A stretch of DNA of 64,000 bases from Leptospirales bacterium. Lineage in GTDB: Bacteria; Spirochaetota; Leptospiria; Leptospirales; Leptonemataceae. Below, piece by piece: positions 18,760-26,745 of the stretch (position 1 is the stretch's first letter; every line of letters starts with the position of its first letter). The stretch is taken from the NCBI GenBank assembly GCA_019694655.1, contig JAIBBN010000002.1:1-64000 (forward strand), in the 5' to 3' direction. The position numbers and the translations under genes are program-made. A model generated the notes under the pieces. It had not been told where the DNA came from. It saw only the letters and a list, made by a program, of their open reading frames with translations, and did no database searches.

Positions 18760-18795
18760 CGAGCAAGCCGTGCCTGAACCGAATGCTGCACGGAG

Positions 18796-19062
18796 TCAGC
18801 CGCGCAACTCAAAGGGCGAAGGAGTTTCGCCTTTCCAGTCGACGCGTTCCACTTCGCTGACGCGGGCCAGAGGCGGACCCTTCTTCAGGGCGGCTTCCAC
18901 TTGTTCAAGCCGTCCATTGTCCGCACAGACCAGCTCGACACTGCCGTCCGCCAGGTTGCGAACAAATCCGGATAGCGCCAATCGACTGGCGAGGTTCATA
19001 CAGTATTGGCGATAGCCTACGCCCTGAACTCGACCGCGGACCAGGTATCGGTACGCATTCAT
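18796..19062 (-). CDS. Acylphosphatase (88 aa)
   Basis: A small ferredoxin-like enzyme that hydrolyses acyl phosphates such as acetyl phosphate. The family signature is present: YLVRGRVQGVGYR, with the catalytic Arg at its end, and GFVRNLADGSVEL with the catalytic Asn. ATG 19062 has GGGAGG seven bases upstream; an in-frame ATG at 19122 would add 20 unconserved residues. The length is normal for the family. It is divergent from the CHAT protease gene across a 106-base gap. Confidence 0.93.
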   Translation of the reverse strand: MNAYRYLVRGRVQGVGYRQYCMNLASRLALSGFVRNLADGSVELVCADNGRLEQVEAALKKGPPLARVSEVERVDWKGETPSPFELRG

Positions 19063-19168
19063 TCTGTCGCCTCCCGTCGCTGGCGAATGGAGAAAGGAGT
19101 AGACGGCGCCCGCTCTCGGCAAACACTTTCAGCTGTCGGCGCGCCGCCAGGCCGCTGTCTTTTCGGTC

Positions 19169-21001
19169 ATGGAATTTGTCAGCCTGATCATCGACCGCGT
19201 CAACGTGACGAATGTCTTCAATGTGATCCAGGGGCGACTGCCGGCGCGCGAAGCTCACTTGCAAACGCGCGTCGACGATGATTTGATCCAGGAGTTTCTT
19301 TCCGAAGTAAACCGCATGGCCCAGAATTCTCTGGCCGCAAGCGCTCTGGCCCCCGGCGAGGACCTGCTGCGCGAATTGCGGCGTGTTGGCGAGACCTTCT
19401 ACCTGCAGTTTTTTCCAGAAGCTATCCAGGAGCGACTGCGCGCCGCGCAGGATGCCTTTGTCTTCCTGCACGTCGACCACAGTTTGCGTAACATTCCCTG
19501 GGAGCTGCTCCATGACGGACGCTCCTTTCTTGCCGATCGTTTCTTTCTGGGCAAGAATGTAGCTGGCTACTGGCGAGACCAGACGCGCGCGGAGCGAGAT
19601 CGTCTGCGTATGTTGATCATTGCCGATCCTACCGAGGACCTGGAATGGGCGCGTCTGGAGGGCGAAGGGCTCTTTGAATCGTTGAACGCCGAGGTCAGCC
19701 CGGATCGGCTGGATGTGCAGTTTATGGCCGGCCGCCGTATTACGAAGCTGGGAATCCTCAACGCTGTTAAGGATCGCGATATCATTCATTTTGCCGGCCA
19801 TATGCACTACAGCAAGGAACAGCAGGAAAGCGGCTGGCTGCTGTCCGATGGCAAGGTGCTTCGGGCGCGGGAGATTGAAAAAGCCGGTCTGGCCCCGGCG
19901 CTGGTATTCTCGAACAGTTGCTTGAGCGCCGCAACCGAGACCGAGGAGGAGACGGCAGGGGAAGGTATGCCGGCGCGCTTCAACGATCTGGCCGGGGCGT
20001 TCTTGAAAACTGGCATTGGCAACTACGTTGGCACAAACTGGGAAATTCGCGACAGCCGCCTGACCTATGATTTCGCATTGCAATTCTACCGTGCGCTTTT
20101 CGATGAAAAGAGCGTAGGCGAGGCGCTATTTGAAGCGCGTCGTCACGCCCGGCGCGCCTTTCCGCCGGCTGACTTTACCTGGGCCAACTATGTGCTGCAC
20201 GGCAATCCGATGACGCGCATCTATCGCGAATCCAATCGTCGCTCCTTCGAGGCTTCGCGCAGCGTGCTCTTTGTTCGGCGCGTTCTGGAGCGCTATCCAC
20301 TGCCCATTGCCCGCGCCTACAGCGAAGTCCAGAAATCGCAGGACAGTTCCGACTCGCAGCGGCAGTTGCTGAATCTCTGGCTGTTGCTGGAGTCGCTGCT
20401 ATCGATGGTCGGCGCAATTGTTTTCGGCAACTGCCGTCGACTGAGCCTTACCGCGCCCTCCGATGACGCCAGCTTTACGACGCTCCGCGAGTTGGGCGAG
20501 GCGATTTACGAATCGCTGGGCGCCGTACGCTCCTTGCATATGGAACTGGCGGCCGGCCGGCTGATGGAGTCGATGTATCTGCACCGTGATCAAATCGAAA
20601 AGATGATTGGCGCTCGCGAAAGCTGGCTGGGCGGCGAACTGGCCAGCGACGAGTTTGATTCTCTGGCGGTGACCTACCAGTATTTTCTGGACAATCTGCT
20701 CAATGACCTGGCCGCCCTCGGTCGCTGCCAGATCTTCTACTTCCCGTCCAGCGGCGAGGATGCCATATCGTTGAGCGGTCAGCATGCAGCCACGATGCGC
20801 GTGCTGCCGGCCGAGTTTTACGAACCGGAGACACAGAAGCTGCTGGAAGCGGGCCGCGGCCGCGTCTTCTATTTCAGCAGCGCCAGGCGAGCGCTCTTCG
20901 CCTTGTGGTCGGGCGTGGCTTGCAACACAGCCGGCCAGCTGCAGCTGCCGGAATTCTCAGCTGAGGCCTCGGCGTTTCAAGGCGCGGCCCGGCTACAGTG
21001 A
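19169..21001 (+). CDS. CHAT-domain caspase-like protease (610 aa)
   Basis: The N-terminal 350 residues form a CHAT domain: the upstream IPWELLHDG block, the catalytic His211 in DIIHFAGHMHY and the catalytic Cys251 in LVFSNSCLSA, then typical late blocks FLKTGIGNYVGTNWEI and FTWANYVLHGNP. The C-terminal 260 residues are not recognised and are mainly helical; they may select substrates or effectors. No membrane segment is seen. The TGA overlaps the GTG of the next gene (GTGA), so the two products are translationally coupled and probably work together. CHAT peptidases are found in bacterial self-cleaving, cell-death and defence modules, but nothing here shows which process is involved. ATG 19169 lacks an obvious Shine-Dalgarno. 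Confidence 0.88.
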   Translation: MEFVSLIIDRVNVTNVFNVIQGRLPAREAHLQTRVDDDLIQEFLSEVNRMAQNSLAASALAPGEDLLRELRRVGETFYLQFFPEAIQERLRAAQDAFVFLHVDHSLRNIPWELLHDGRSFLADRFFLGKNVAGYWRDQTRAERDRLRMLIIADPTEDLEWARLEGEGLFESLNAEVSPDRLDVQFMAGRRITKLGILNAVKDRDIIHFAGHMHYSKEQQESGWLLSDGKVLRAREIEKAGLAPALVFSNSCLSAATETEEETAGEGMPARFNDLAGAFLKTGIGNYVGTNWEIRDSRLTYDFALQFYRALFDEKSVGEALFEARRHARRAFPPADFTWANYVLHGNPMTRIYRESNRRSFEASRSVLFVRRVLERYPLPIARAYSEVQKSQDSSDSQRQLLNLWLLLESLLSMVGAIVFGNCRRLSLTAPSDDASFTTLRELGEAIYESLGAVRSLHMELAAGRLMESMYLHRDQIEKMIGARESWLGGELASDEFDSLAVTYQYFLDNLLNDLAALGRCQIFYFPSSGEDAISLSGQHAATMRVLPAEFYEPETQKLLEAGRGRVFYFSSARRALFALWSGVACNTAGQLQLPEFSAEASAFQGAARLQ

Positions 21002-21702
21002 GCGGCGCCTGCCAGGCGAAGCGCCGCGCCTGCGGGGCCTGCTGTGGATGCTTCAATCTTGAATTGAGCGAGGCGCAACTGAACGCACTGCTGGCGGCGC
21101 GGCGCTCAGCGCTTGATCAGGCGAAGCAAGAAGGGCGAGGGGGATTCCTGCGCTACCGGCGTGAACAGGAAGCTACGGAAAGCGGCATTGAACGCCGTAA
21201 TCGGGAAGTCTATGTCTGCCCTTTCTATGGTCCCTTGCTGAGACGGCCTGGTCGACTGGGCTGCATGATCCACCCTCTTGAGACCGGCGACCCGCAAGCG
21301 CAAGATGTCGGCTTCTACGGGGCCTCGATTTGCCTCAGTTATGACTGCCGCAACAAAGAGCGGGACGAGACCGGCGTTTACGCCAGACTTGCGGCTGCGG
21401 CGGCCGAAGATGATTTGCAGTATTCGCGTTTGATGGGCGATGTGCGCTGGTTCGAATTCTGGCGGCGCCACGCTGATTTGGACGCTGTAGAAAGAAACGT
21501 CGCGGCGCAGGCCGCCTATCTGCGACTCTGCCGCCGGCGTCTGGACGTCCTCCAGCCGCAGATCAGCTCTTCCTTTGAATCGCCGTGGAGCGATAGCGAG
21601 GACTGCGTGGCGGCCCTCTGCGCCCTGCTGGACGCCGACCGCCCCCTGGCAGCGGTCTGGGACGAGGACCTGCGAAAGTGTTTGGAAGTAAAGGCGGCGT
21701 AA
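20998..21702 (+). CDS. Cys-rich, putative metal-binding protein coupled to the CHAT gene (234 aa)
   Basis: Not recognised with confidence. Cysteines are clustered as CGACCGC near residue 12-18, CPFYG followed by GCMIHP, and ICLSYDC, a spacing like the YkgJ-type putative zinc/iron-chelating domain. The middle is charged and helical. It starts with GTG 20998 inside the CHAT gene's stop (GTGA overlap), which implies coupled translation and a shared role, for example as substrate, inhibitor or sensor of the protease (inference). No signal peptide or membrane segment is seen. The next gene follows after 13 bases, so it may also be in the same transcript. Confidence 0.75.
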   Translation: MSGACQAKRRACGACCGCFNLELSEAQLNALLAARRSALDQAKQEGRGGFLRYRREQEATESGIERRNREVYVCPFYGPLLRRPGRLGCMIHPLETGDPQAQDVGFYGASICLSYDCRNKERDETGVYARLAAAAAEDDLQYSRLMGDVRWFEFWRRHADLDAVERNVAAQAAYLRLCRRRLDVLQPQISSSFESPWSDSEDCVAALCALLDADRPLAAVWDEDLRKCLEVKAA

Positions 21703-21715
21703 ATTTTCTGACCGC

Positions 21716-22357
21716 GTGCTGATTCGAGTGCATCCGCAGAATCCGGAGAAGCGCGTCGTGCAACAGCTGCTGGCCGGGCTGCATCGCGGCGAGGTCTACA
21801 TCCTGCCTACCGATACCGTATACGCTTTTTGCGCTCTGCTATCGGCGCCCCGGGCTATCAACGAAATCTATCGTCTGAAGCGCATGAAGGAGGGCGCTCC
21901 GCTTTCTTTGCTCTGCCGCGACCTGGCCATGGCCAGCCAGTACGCACAGAGCATTCCGCAGCCTCTCTTTCGTTTCATCAAGGCCCACGCCCCGGGTCCT
22001 TACACCTTCATTCTGCACGCCAATCGGCAGGTCGATCGCCGCGGAGTTGGCAAGCGCAAGGAGGTTGGCATTCGTTTTGTGAATCATCCGTTGCATGCCG
22101 CCCTGATGGAGCAGCTCGACAGACCCCTGGTTTCCTCATCGATTATTCAGGCGGATGAATACATGACCGATCCGGAGGAGCTGGACCGAATGTACGGACA
22201 GCAGCTGGCTGGCGTCGTGGACGGCGGCCTGCGCACGCACGAATTCTCGACAGTGCTCGATTGCAGCGACGGCGAAATTCGCTTGATGCGATCCGGCGCC
22301 GGCGATATCAGCGATCTGGCTGAAATGATCGTAACTTCCGGGGATGCGCCAGAGTAG
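21716..22357 (+). CDS. YrdC/Sua5-family L-threonylcarbamoyladenylate synthase-like protein (213 aa)
   Basis: A YrdC-fold protein. The nucleotide and threonine pocket blocks are visible: PTDTVYAFCALLS, the KRMKEGAPLSLL basic motif, GPYTFIL, and GIRFVNHPL. Family members make threonylcarbamoyl-AMP for the t6A37 modification of tRNAs. The lack of the C-terminal Sua5 domain and some sequence features are closer to the YciO branch, whose role is less clear. It starts with GTG 21716, 13 bases after the Cys-rich gene; no strong ribosome site is visible. The following yebC gene begins 56 bases downstream on the same strand. Confidence 0.85.
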   Translation: MLIRVHPQNPEKRVVQQLLAGLHRGEVYILPTDTVYAFCALLSAPRAINEIYRLKRMKEGAPLSLLCRDLAMASQYAQSIPQPLFRFIKAHAPGPYTFILHANRQVDRRGVGKRKEVGIRFVNHPLHAALMEQLDRPLVSSSIIQADEYMTDPEELDRMYGQQLAGVVDGGLRTHEFSTVLDCSDGEIRLMRSGAGDISDLAEMIVTSGDAPE

Positions 22358-22413
22358 CGCCGTTGCAGGCTGCACTCTGGATCTCCGGGAACTCCTGGCA
22401 GAGAGAGGAAAGT

Positions 22414-23175
22414 ATGTCCGGCCATTCTAAATGGGCGAATATCAAACACCGCAAGGATAGCGTCGACCGCGCGCGCGGGCGCATCTTCCATCGTATTGTT
22501 CGCGAGTTGATGGTTGCGGCGCGTCTGGGCGGAGCGGACCCCGATGCCAACAGCCGTCTGCGCATTGCTATTTCCAAGGCGCGTGCCAGCAATATGCCGC
22601 GCGATACTATGGAGCGCGCCATCAAGAAAGGCGCTGGCGAACTGGAAGGGCAGACCTTCGAAGAAGTCGTCTATGAAGCGTACGCCCCTGGCGGCGTCGG
22701 CCTGATCATCGAGGCGCTGACGGACAAGAAATCGCGGACCACTCCCGAAATCAAAAGCATCCTGGCCAAGTATGGCGCCAGTCTTGCGGAAAGCAATGCA
22801 GTGTCGCGGCTCTTCCAACGCCAGGCCTTCATTATGATTCCGCGCCGTGCAATCGATGAGTCTACGCTCTTTGAACTTGCCATCGAGGCTGGCGCCCAGG
22901 ATGTAGGCGCCGAAGAAGAGTACTACGTCGTACTTGGCGCTCCAGAAGACTATGCGCAACTCCAGGAAAGCCTGGCCGCCAGGGATGTGCCCAGCGCCGA
23001 AAGCTCCATCCGCATGAGCGCCATGGAAGGCGCCGAAAAGCTGATCGATGACGCCGACGCGGCGCGCAAGATTCTGACCCTGGTCGAGAAGCTGGAGGAC
23101 CATGACGACGTCCAGGCGGTCTACCACAACATGGATGTCAGCGATTCCTTGTTGAGCGACTTGCAGCAGGACTGA
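22414..23175 (+). CDS. YebC/PmpR-family protein (253 aa)
   Basis: Starts MSGHSKWANIKHRK, the hallmark N-terminus of the YebC/TACO1 family, and continues with ANMPRDTMERAIKKG and the EGYAP-like YEAYAPGGVG block. Members have been described as transcription regulators and more recently as ribosome-associated factors that ease translation of difficult sequences. ATG 22414 has GAGAGGAAAGT just upstream; an in-frame ATG/CTG-region extension to 22363 is not conserved. The length is normal. The yebC-ruvC-ruvA order seen here is common across bacteria and supports the assignment. Confidence 0.95.
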   Translation: MSGHSKWANIKHRKDSVDRARGRIFHRIVRELMVAARLGGADPDANSRLRIAISKARASNMPRDTMERAIKKGAGELEGQTFEEVVYEAYAPGGVGLIIEALTDKKSRTTPEIKSILAKYGASLAESNAVSRLFQRQAFIMIPRRAIDESTLFELAIEAGAQDVGAEEEYYVVLGAPEDYAQLQESLAARDVPSAESSIRMSAMEGAEKLIDDADAARKILTLVEKLEDHDDVQAVYHNMDVSDSLLSDLQQD

Positions 23176-23245
23176 GCGGCGAGGAACCCGAGGACGCTGC
23201 AAAAGTCGTCGACGCCCGGCTGGTGCGCGCCGGCAATGCGACATA

Positions 23246-23761
23246 ATGAAGGTGCTGGCCTTTGACCCTGGGTACGGCCGGACTGGCTGGGCCGTCATTG
23301 AGAGCTGCCGGATGCAGCCGGGCTTTCGCCATTGTGCCTACGGCGTCATTGAGACCAGCAGCGCACTGACGATAGGCGCACGATTGGCGGAGCTGCACGA
23401 AGCGGCGTACGCATTGTTGAGCGAATATCTCCCGGATCACCTGGTGATGGAAAAGCTGTTCTTCGGCCGCAATTTGACCACCGCCGCTGGCGTCTATCAG
23501 GCGCAAGGCGTACTGCTGGCTCTGGCCGGCTCGCGCCAGCTTGGCGTTCTGGAGCTCTCTCCAAGTTCGATCAAGAGCGCCATCGCTGGCGGCGGCCGAG
23601 CGGACAAGGCGCAAATCCAGTTGATGGTGCGACGACTGCTGGGAATTGATGAGGCGATTCGTCCGGACGATGCGGCCGACGCCCTGGCCGGCGCCATTGC
23701 CGGCTTCTTGCAGCTGCGAGGCGCAAAGGCCCTGACTCGGGTCGTCGGCGGTTGGCAATGA
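23246..23761 (+). CDS. ruvC: Holliday junction endonuclease RuvC (171 aa)
   Basis: Resolves Holliday junctions as part of the RuvABC pathway. The RNase H-like fold is shown by the N-terminal LAFDPGYGRTGWAVIE with the first catalytic Asp, VMEKLFFGRN with the catalytic Glu, the ELSPSSIKSAIAGGGRADK block, and DDAADALAGAIA with the C-terminal catalytic Asp residues. The length is normal. The stop overlaps the ruvA start as ATGA (23758-23761), so translation is coupled. ATG 23246 has only a weak ribosome site. Confidence 0.95.
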   Translation: MKVLAFDPGYGRTGWAVIESCRMQPGFRHCAYGVIETSSALTIGARLAELHEAAYALLSEYLPDHLVMEKLFFGRNLTTAAGVYQAQGVLLALAGSRQLGVLELSPSSIKSAIAGGGRADKAQIQLMVRRLLGIDEAIRPDDAADALAGAIAGFLQLRGAKALTRVVGGWQ

Positions 23762-24372
23762 TTGCGGGCCTGCGCGGCGAGGTCCTTGGCTTTGGCCCGG
23801 CGCGCGTATTCGTCCTCGCCGGCGGAGTCGTCTATGAAGTCCACACTCCGTTGCCGGCGCTTTCCACGCTGCAATCCGCTGGCATCGGCTCTGCCGCCGA
23901 GCTAGAAGTCTACCATCACTTTGCAGAGTACGAACAACGATTGTTTGGATTCCTCAATCGATCCGATCGCGAGCTCTTTATCCAGCTGCAAAATTTGAAG
24001 GGCGTAGGCGTTTCGCTGGCGTTGTCGCTGCTCAGCCACCTGGATGGCGCCAGCCTGTTGCGGCTCTGCGGCGCTGGCGATTTGAAGGCGCTGCAGCGAA
24101 TCCCGCGAGTGGGTAAGGCGACCGCCGAGACGCTGGTCTTCGAGGTCAATCGCCGCGCCGATCGCTGGCGGAAGTTGATCAGCGAGCCGACGGCGCCGGC
24201 CAGCGCACTCAGCGGGGAGCAGGACCTTGCCTTTCAAGCCTTGCTGCAGCTTGGCTACAAGGATAAGGAAGCTCTGCGTGCACTGCAGGCCGCCGCCGAT
24301 TCAATTGGCAGCGAAGCGGCTCAGAGGCTTGCCGCCGCTGATTGGATTGGCGAGGCCTTGCGTCGTATCTGA
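23758..24372 (+). CDS. ruvA: Holliday junction DNA helicase subunit RuvA (204 aa)
   Basis: Binds the four-way junction and recruits the RuvB motor. Domain order is normal: an N-terminal OB fold (MIAGLRGEV start, later FGFLNRSDRELF block), a double helix-hairpin-helix region (LQNLKGVGVSLALSLLSHL and LQRIPRVGKATAETLVFEV), and a small C-terminal three-helix domain (FQALLQLGYKDKEALRAL). ATG 23758 overlaps the ruvC stop. ruvB is not adjacent; the next gene is an amino acid permease, so the usual ruvAB pair is split in this genome. Confidence 0.94.
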   Translation: MIAGLRGEVLGFGPARVFVLAGGVVYEVHTPLPALSTLQSAGIGSAAELEVYHHFAEYEQRLFGFLNRSDRELFIQLQNLKGVGVSLALSLLSHLDGASLLRLCGAGDLKALQRIPRVGKATAETLVFEVNRRADRWRKLISEPTAPASALSGEQDLAFQALLQLGYKDKEALRALQAAADSIGSEAAQRLAAADWIGEALRRI

Positions 24373-24412
24373 GACAGCATTGACTTCGAAACTTAACAAA
24401 GCAGGAAAATAG

Positions 24413-25861
24413 ATGTCAGCAGACCAATCGAGTCAGCCAGAGCTGGAAAGACGCATCGGATTGCGCGACGCCATTGTTGTTATTGCCGGCAATATGATTG
24501 GCGTCGGCATTTTTATCATGCCGCCCCTGGTGGCCGGCGCCGCGGGCAATCCATGGGCATTTCTCTTCTTATGGCTGGCCGGCGGGCTGATTGCCTTTGC
24601 CGGCGCCATGAGTTCCGCCGAACTTGGCATTCTGATGCCGCAGGCGGGCGGCGATTACATTTTTCTTAAACGCACCTACGGTCTGTTCTTTGGGTTTCTA
24701 TACGGATACTTGAGTTTGCTGTTTTCCTATACTGGTTCGATTGCCGCCATGGCCACCGCTGTAGCCAGCTACCAGGGTGGCACGCTCTTTGGTTCGGCGA
24801 TGGAGCAGACGCTCCTGACTCTGCCAGGGCTGGAGGCGCAAACGTGGTCTTTTCAACTCAGGCATGCCGTCGCCTGTGCGCTGGTTCTCTCGATTACACT
24901 GATCAATCACTTTGGCATTATGCGGGGTATGATCCTGCAGCGTCTGGCGACTCTGGCGCCGGCGGCGGCTCTGGGCATCATTGCTGTTGCCGCACTTGGC
25001 GCAGCGCTATCAGGCGACGCCAGCATGGAGAATTTACGTCACAATCTAAACGGGCCCCTGGCCTTGCCTGGCTTTTCGGCCCTTGGCGCCGGGCTGCTTC
25101 CGGTCTTTTTTGCCTTCACGGGCTGGAATGTTACGCTCTATCTGGCGGAAGACATCAAACAGCCGGAGCGCAATATTCCACTTTCGATGATCATTGGCGT
25201 TGCCGCCGTAACGGCGCTTTACTTATTGTTTTGTCTGTCGTTGCTGGCTTCGACGCCTTTTGAAAGCCTTCAAACCAACCACCCGGCGGATGTTTCCGCT
25301 CTGGCTGCGGGGCATTTTCTAGGGCAAAACGCCGGCGCGTTGATGGCTATCGTCATAGCCCTGTTCATCATGAGCAGTCTGAATACCACCATTCTTGGGG
25401 GCAGTCGACTTTATCTGGCCATGGCTCGCGATCGCGTCTTCCTGGAGAGCGTAGGGAAACTCCATCGCCGATTTCAGACGCCGCATATTGCGCTGTGGCT
25501 GCAGGCCGGTCTCGCCTGTCTCTTGATTCTGGTCATGCGCAACCTGGATGCGATTTTGAATCTTTCGGTCATGGTGATGCTCTTTCTTTCGATGCTAACC
25601 ATCTCCTGCGTTTTCGTTTTGCGACGCCGACTTGGCGCGGCGCATGCGGTCCATACCATGCAGAACAAGGCCTTGGCCCGCGCTCTTGGTTATCCGTTGC
25701 TGCCGGTCTTCTACATTGGTGCGCTGGCGGCGATTATCGCCTCCGCTCTGGTCTTTGATCCGGGCAGCCGGGTCTCAGCGCTCGCGGCGGGTGTTATGAC
25801 TGTCATTGGCCTGGTCATCTTCAGTATCTGGCGCCGGAATCGACCGGAGCTGGCGCCGTGA
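24413..25861 (+). CDS. APC-family amino acid permease (482 aa)
   Basis: An inner-membrane transporter with about twelve hydrophobic segments. The first helix carries the unwound substrate motif GNMIGVGIFIMP typical of the amino acid-polyamine-organocation superfamily, and helix six has FFAFTGWNVTLYLAEDIKQPERNIP, also typical. Substrate cannot be read from the sequence. ATG 24413 has AGGA about seven bases upstream. Its TGA overlaps the GTG of the next gene (GTGA), so the downstream hydrolase is translationally coupled; a link between uptake and hydrolysis of the same class of compound is possible (inference). Confidence 0.9.
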   Translation: MSADQSSQPELERRIGLRDAIVVIAGNMIGVGIFIMPPLVAGAAGNPWAFLFLWLAGGLIAFAGAMSSAELGILMPQAGGDYIFLKRTYGLFFGFLYGYLSLLFSYTGSIAAMATAVASYQGGTLFGSAMEQTLLTLPGLEAQTWSFQLRHAVACALVLSITLINHFGIMRGMILQRLATLAPAAALGIIAVAALGAALSGDASMENLRHNLNGPLALPGFSALGAGLLPVFFAFTGWNVTLYLAEDIKQPERNIPLSMIIGVAAVTALYLLFCLSLLASTPFESLQTNHPADVSALAAGHFLGQNAGALMAIVIALFIMSSLNTTILGGSRLYLAMARDRVFLESVGKLHRRFQTPHIALWLQAGLACLLILVMRNLDAILNLSVMVMLFLSMLTISCVFVLRRRLGAAHAVHTMQNKALARALGYPLLPVFYIGALAAIIASALVFDPGSRVSALAAGVMTVIGLVIFSIWRRNRPELAP

Positions 25862-26745
25862 AAGTCCGTAGCATAGCGATCAGCTGCGCAGCGTTCTGGT
25901 TGCTGCCCTTGCTGGTGGTCTGCAGCGGTCCAGGTCAGGCTGCGCCGGGAATGGACGCTGAGCTGACAGCGCTGCGCGGCGAAAACGAGTTGCTATTGCC
26001 GGCTGCACCGGGTTCTAACGGAACTGTAGCGCTCACGCTATTCTGTCCGCGAGCAGGCGCATTGCGCGGCGCCGTACTGCTATTGCCCGGCTGGAAATTT
26101 TCCCGTCACCGCTGGTTGGAAGAAACGGCTCTCTACAATGAGGCCTCGCAGCGCGGTCTATGTCTGGCGGCGCCAGAGATGAATACGACTTTATATGAAT
26201 CGGCCTATTATCCCGAAACCCGTCTGCGTTGGTCGACGATGCCAGGCCAACAGTGGGTCCTGCAAATTTTGATTCCGGAATTGCAGAAACGCGGTCTCTT
26301 TCGGGAAGGGCAGTCTAACTTTCTGCTTGGGCTTTCAACCGGAGCGCGCGGCGTAGCGCTGCTGGCCCTGGCCCGGTCGACGCTCTGGAGCGCCGCGGCC
26401 GCACTATCTGGCGACTTTGACCAGCGCCGCATGCCGCGCGATCGTTTGATGAACGGCGTCTACGGACCGCTGCACCAATTTCCCGAGCGCTGGGCAGGCC
26501 CGGACAATCCGCAGATTCGGGCGGCGGAATGGAAGACGCCGCTCTACATTGCCCACGGCCGCAATGACGCCGTAGTGCCCTTTGAGCAAAGCGAGCGTTT
26601 TTTCTCCGAGCTGCGTCGATTGCACCCGCAACTCCCAATCGAGTTTTCATCGCCGGCCGCGGGCCATGATTTTGGGTTCTGGAGCTCGCAGCTGCAGCCG
26701 GCATTCAAGTTCTTTGATCTTGTCGCGCCGTCGACCGCTGACTGA
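25858..26745 (+). CDS. Secreted alpha/beta hydrolase, probable esterase or peptidase (295 aa)
   Basis: Begins with a signal peptide (hydrophobic stretch ISCAAFWLLPLLVVC); LVVC followed by SG could be a relaxed spirochaetal lipobox. The mature part is an alpha/beta hydrolase: nucleophile Ser in GLSTGARG, acid in HGRNDAVVP, and His in AAGHDFGFW. Substrate is unknown. GTG 25858 overlaps the permease stop. Its TGA (26743-26745) directly abuts the TCA complement of the stop of the convergent gene, giving a palindromic TGATCA with no spacer. A periplasmic location is expected. Confidence 0.82.
   Translation: MKVRSIAISCAAFWLLPLLVVCSGPGQAAPGMDAELTALRGENELLLPAAPGSNGTVALTLFCPRAGALRGAVLLLPGWKFSRHRWLEETALYNEASQRGLCLAAPEMNTTLYESAYYPETRLRWSTMPGQQWVLQILIPELQKRGLFREGQSNFLLGLSTGARGVALLALARSTLWSAAAALSGDFDQRRMPRDRLMNGVYGPLHQFPERWAGPDNPQIRAAEWKTPLYIAHGRNDAVVPFEQSERFFSELRRLHPQLPIEFSSPAAGHDFGFWSSQLQPAFKFFDLVAPSTAD

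Noticed and set aside
18905-20083. 392-codon minus-strand frame across the CHAT gene
   Set aside because: It runs antisense to the catalytic blocks of the protease and overlaps the acylphosphatase out of frame; no recognisable motif.
22147-23298. 383-codon minus-strand frame across yebC
   Set aside because: It is opposite a conserved YebC gene with a good start; no ribosome site or family resemblance on the minus strand.
24780-24800. Sigma-54 promoter (TGGCACG-N4-TTGG)
   Set aside because: A good match to the -24/-12 pattern but deep inside the permease coding sequence with no gene start downstream.
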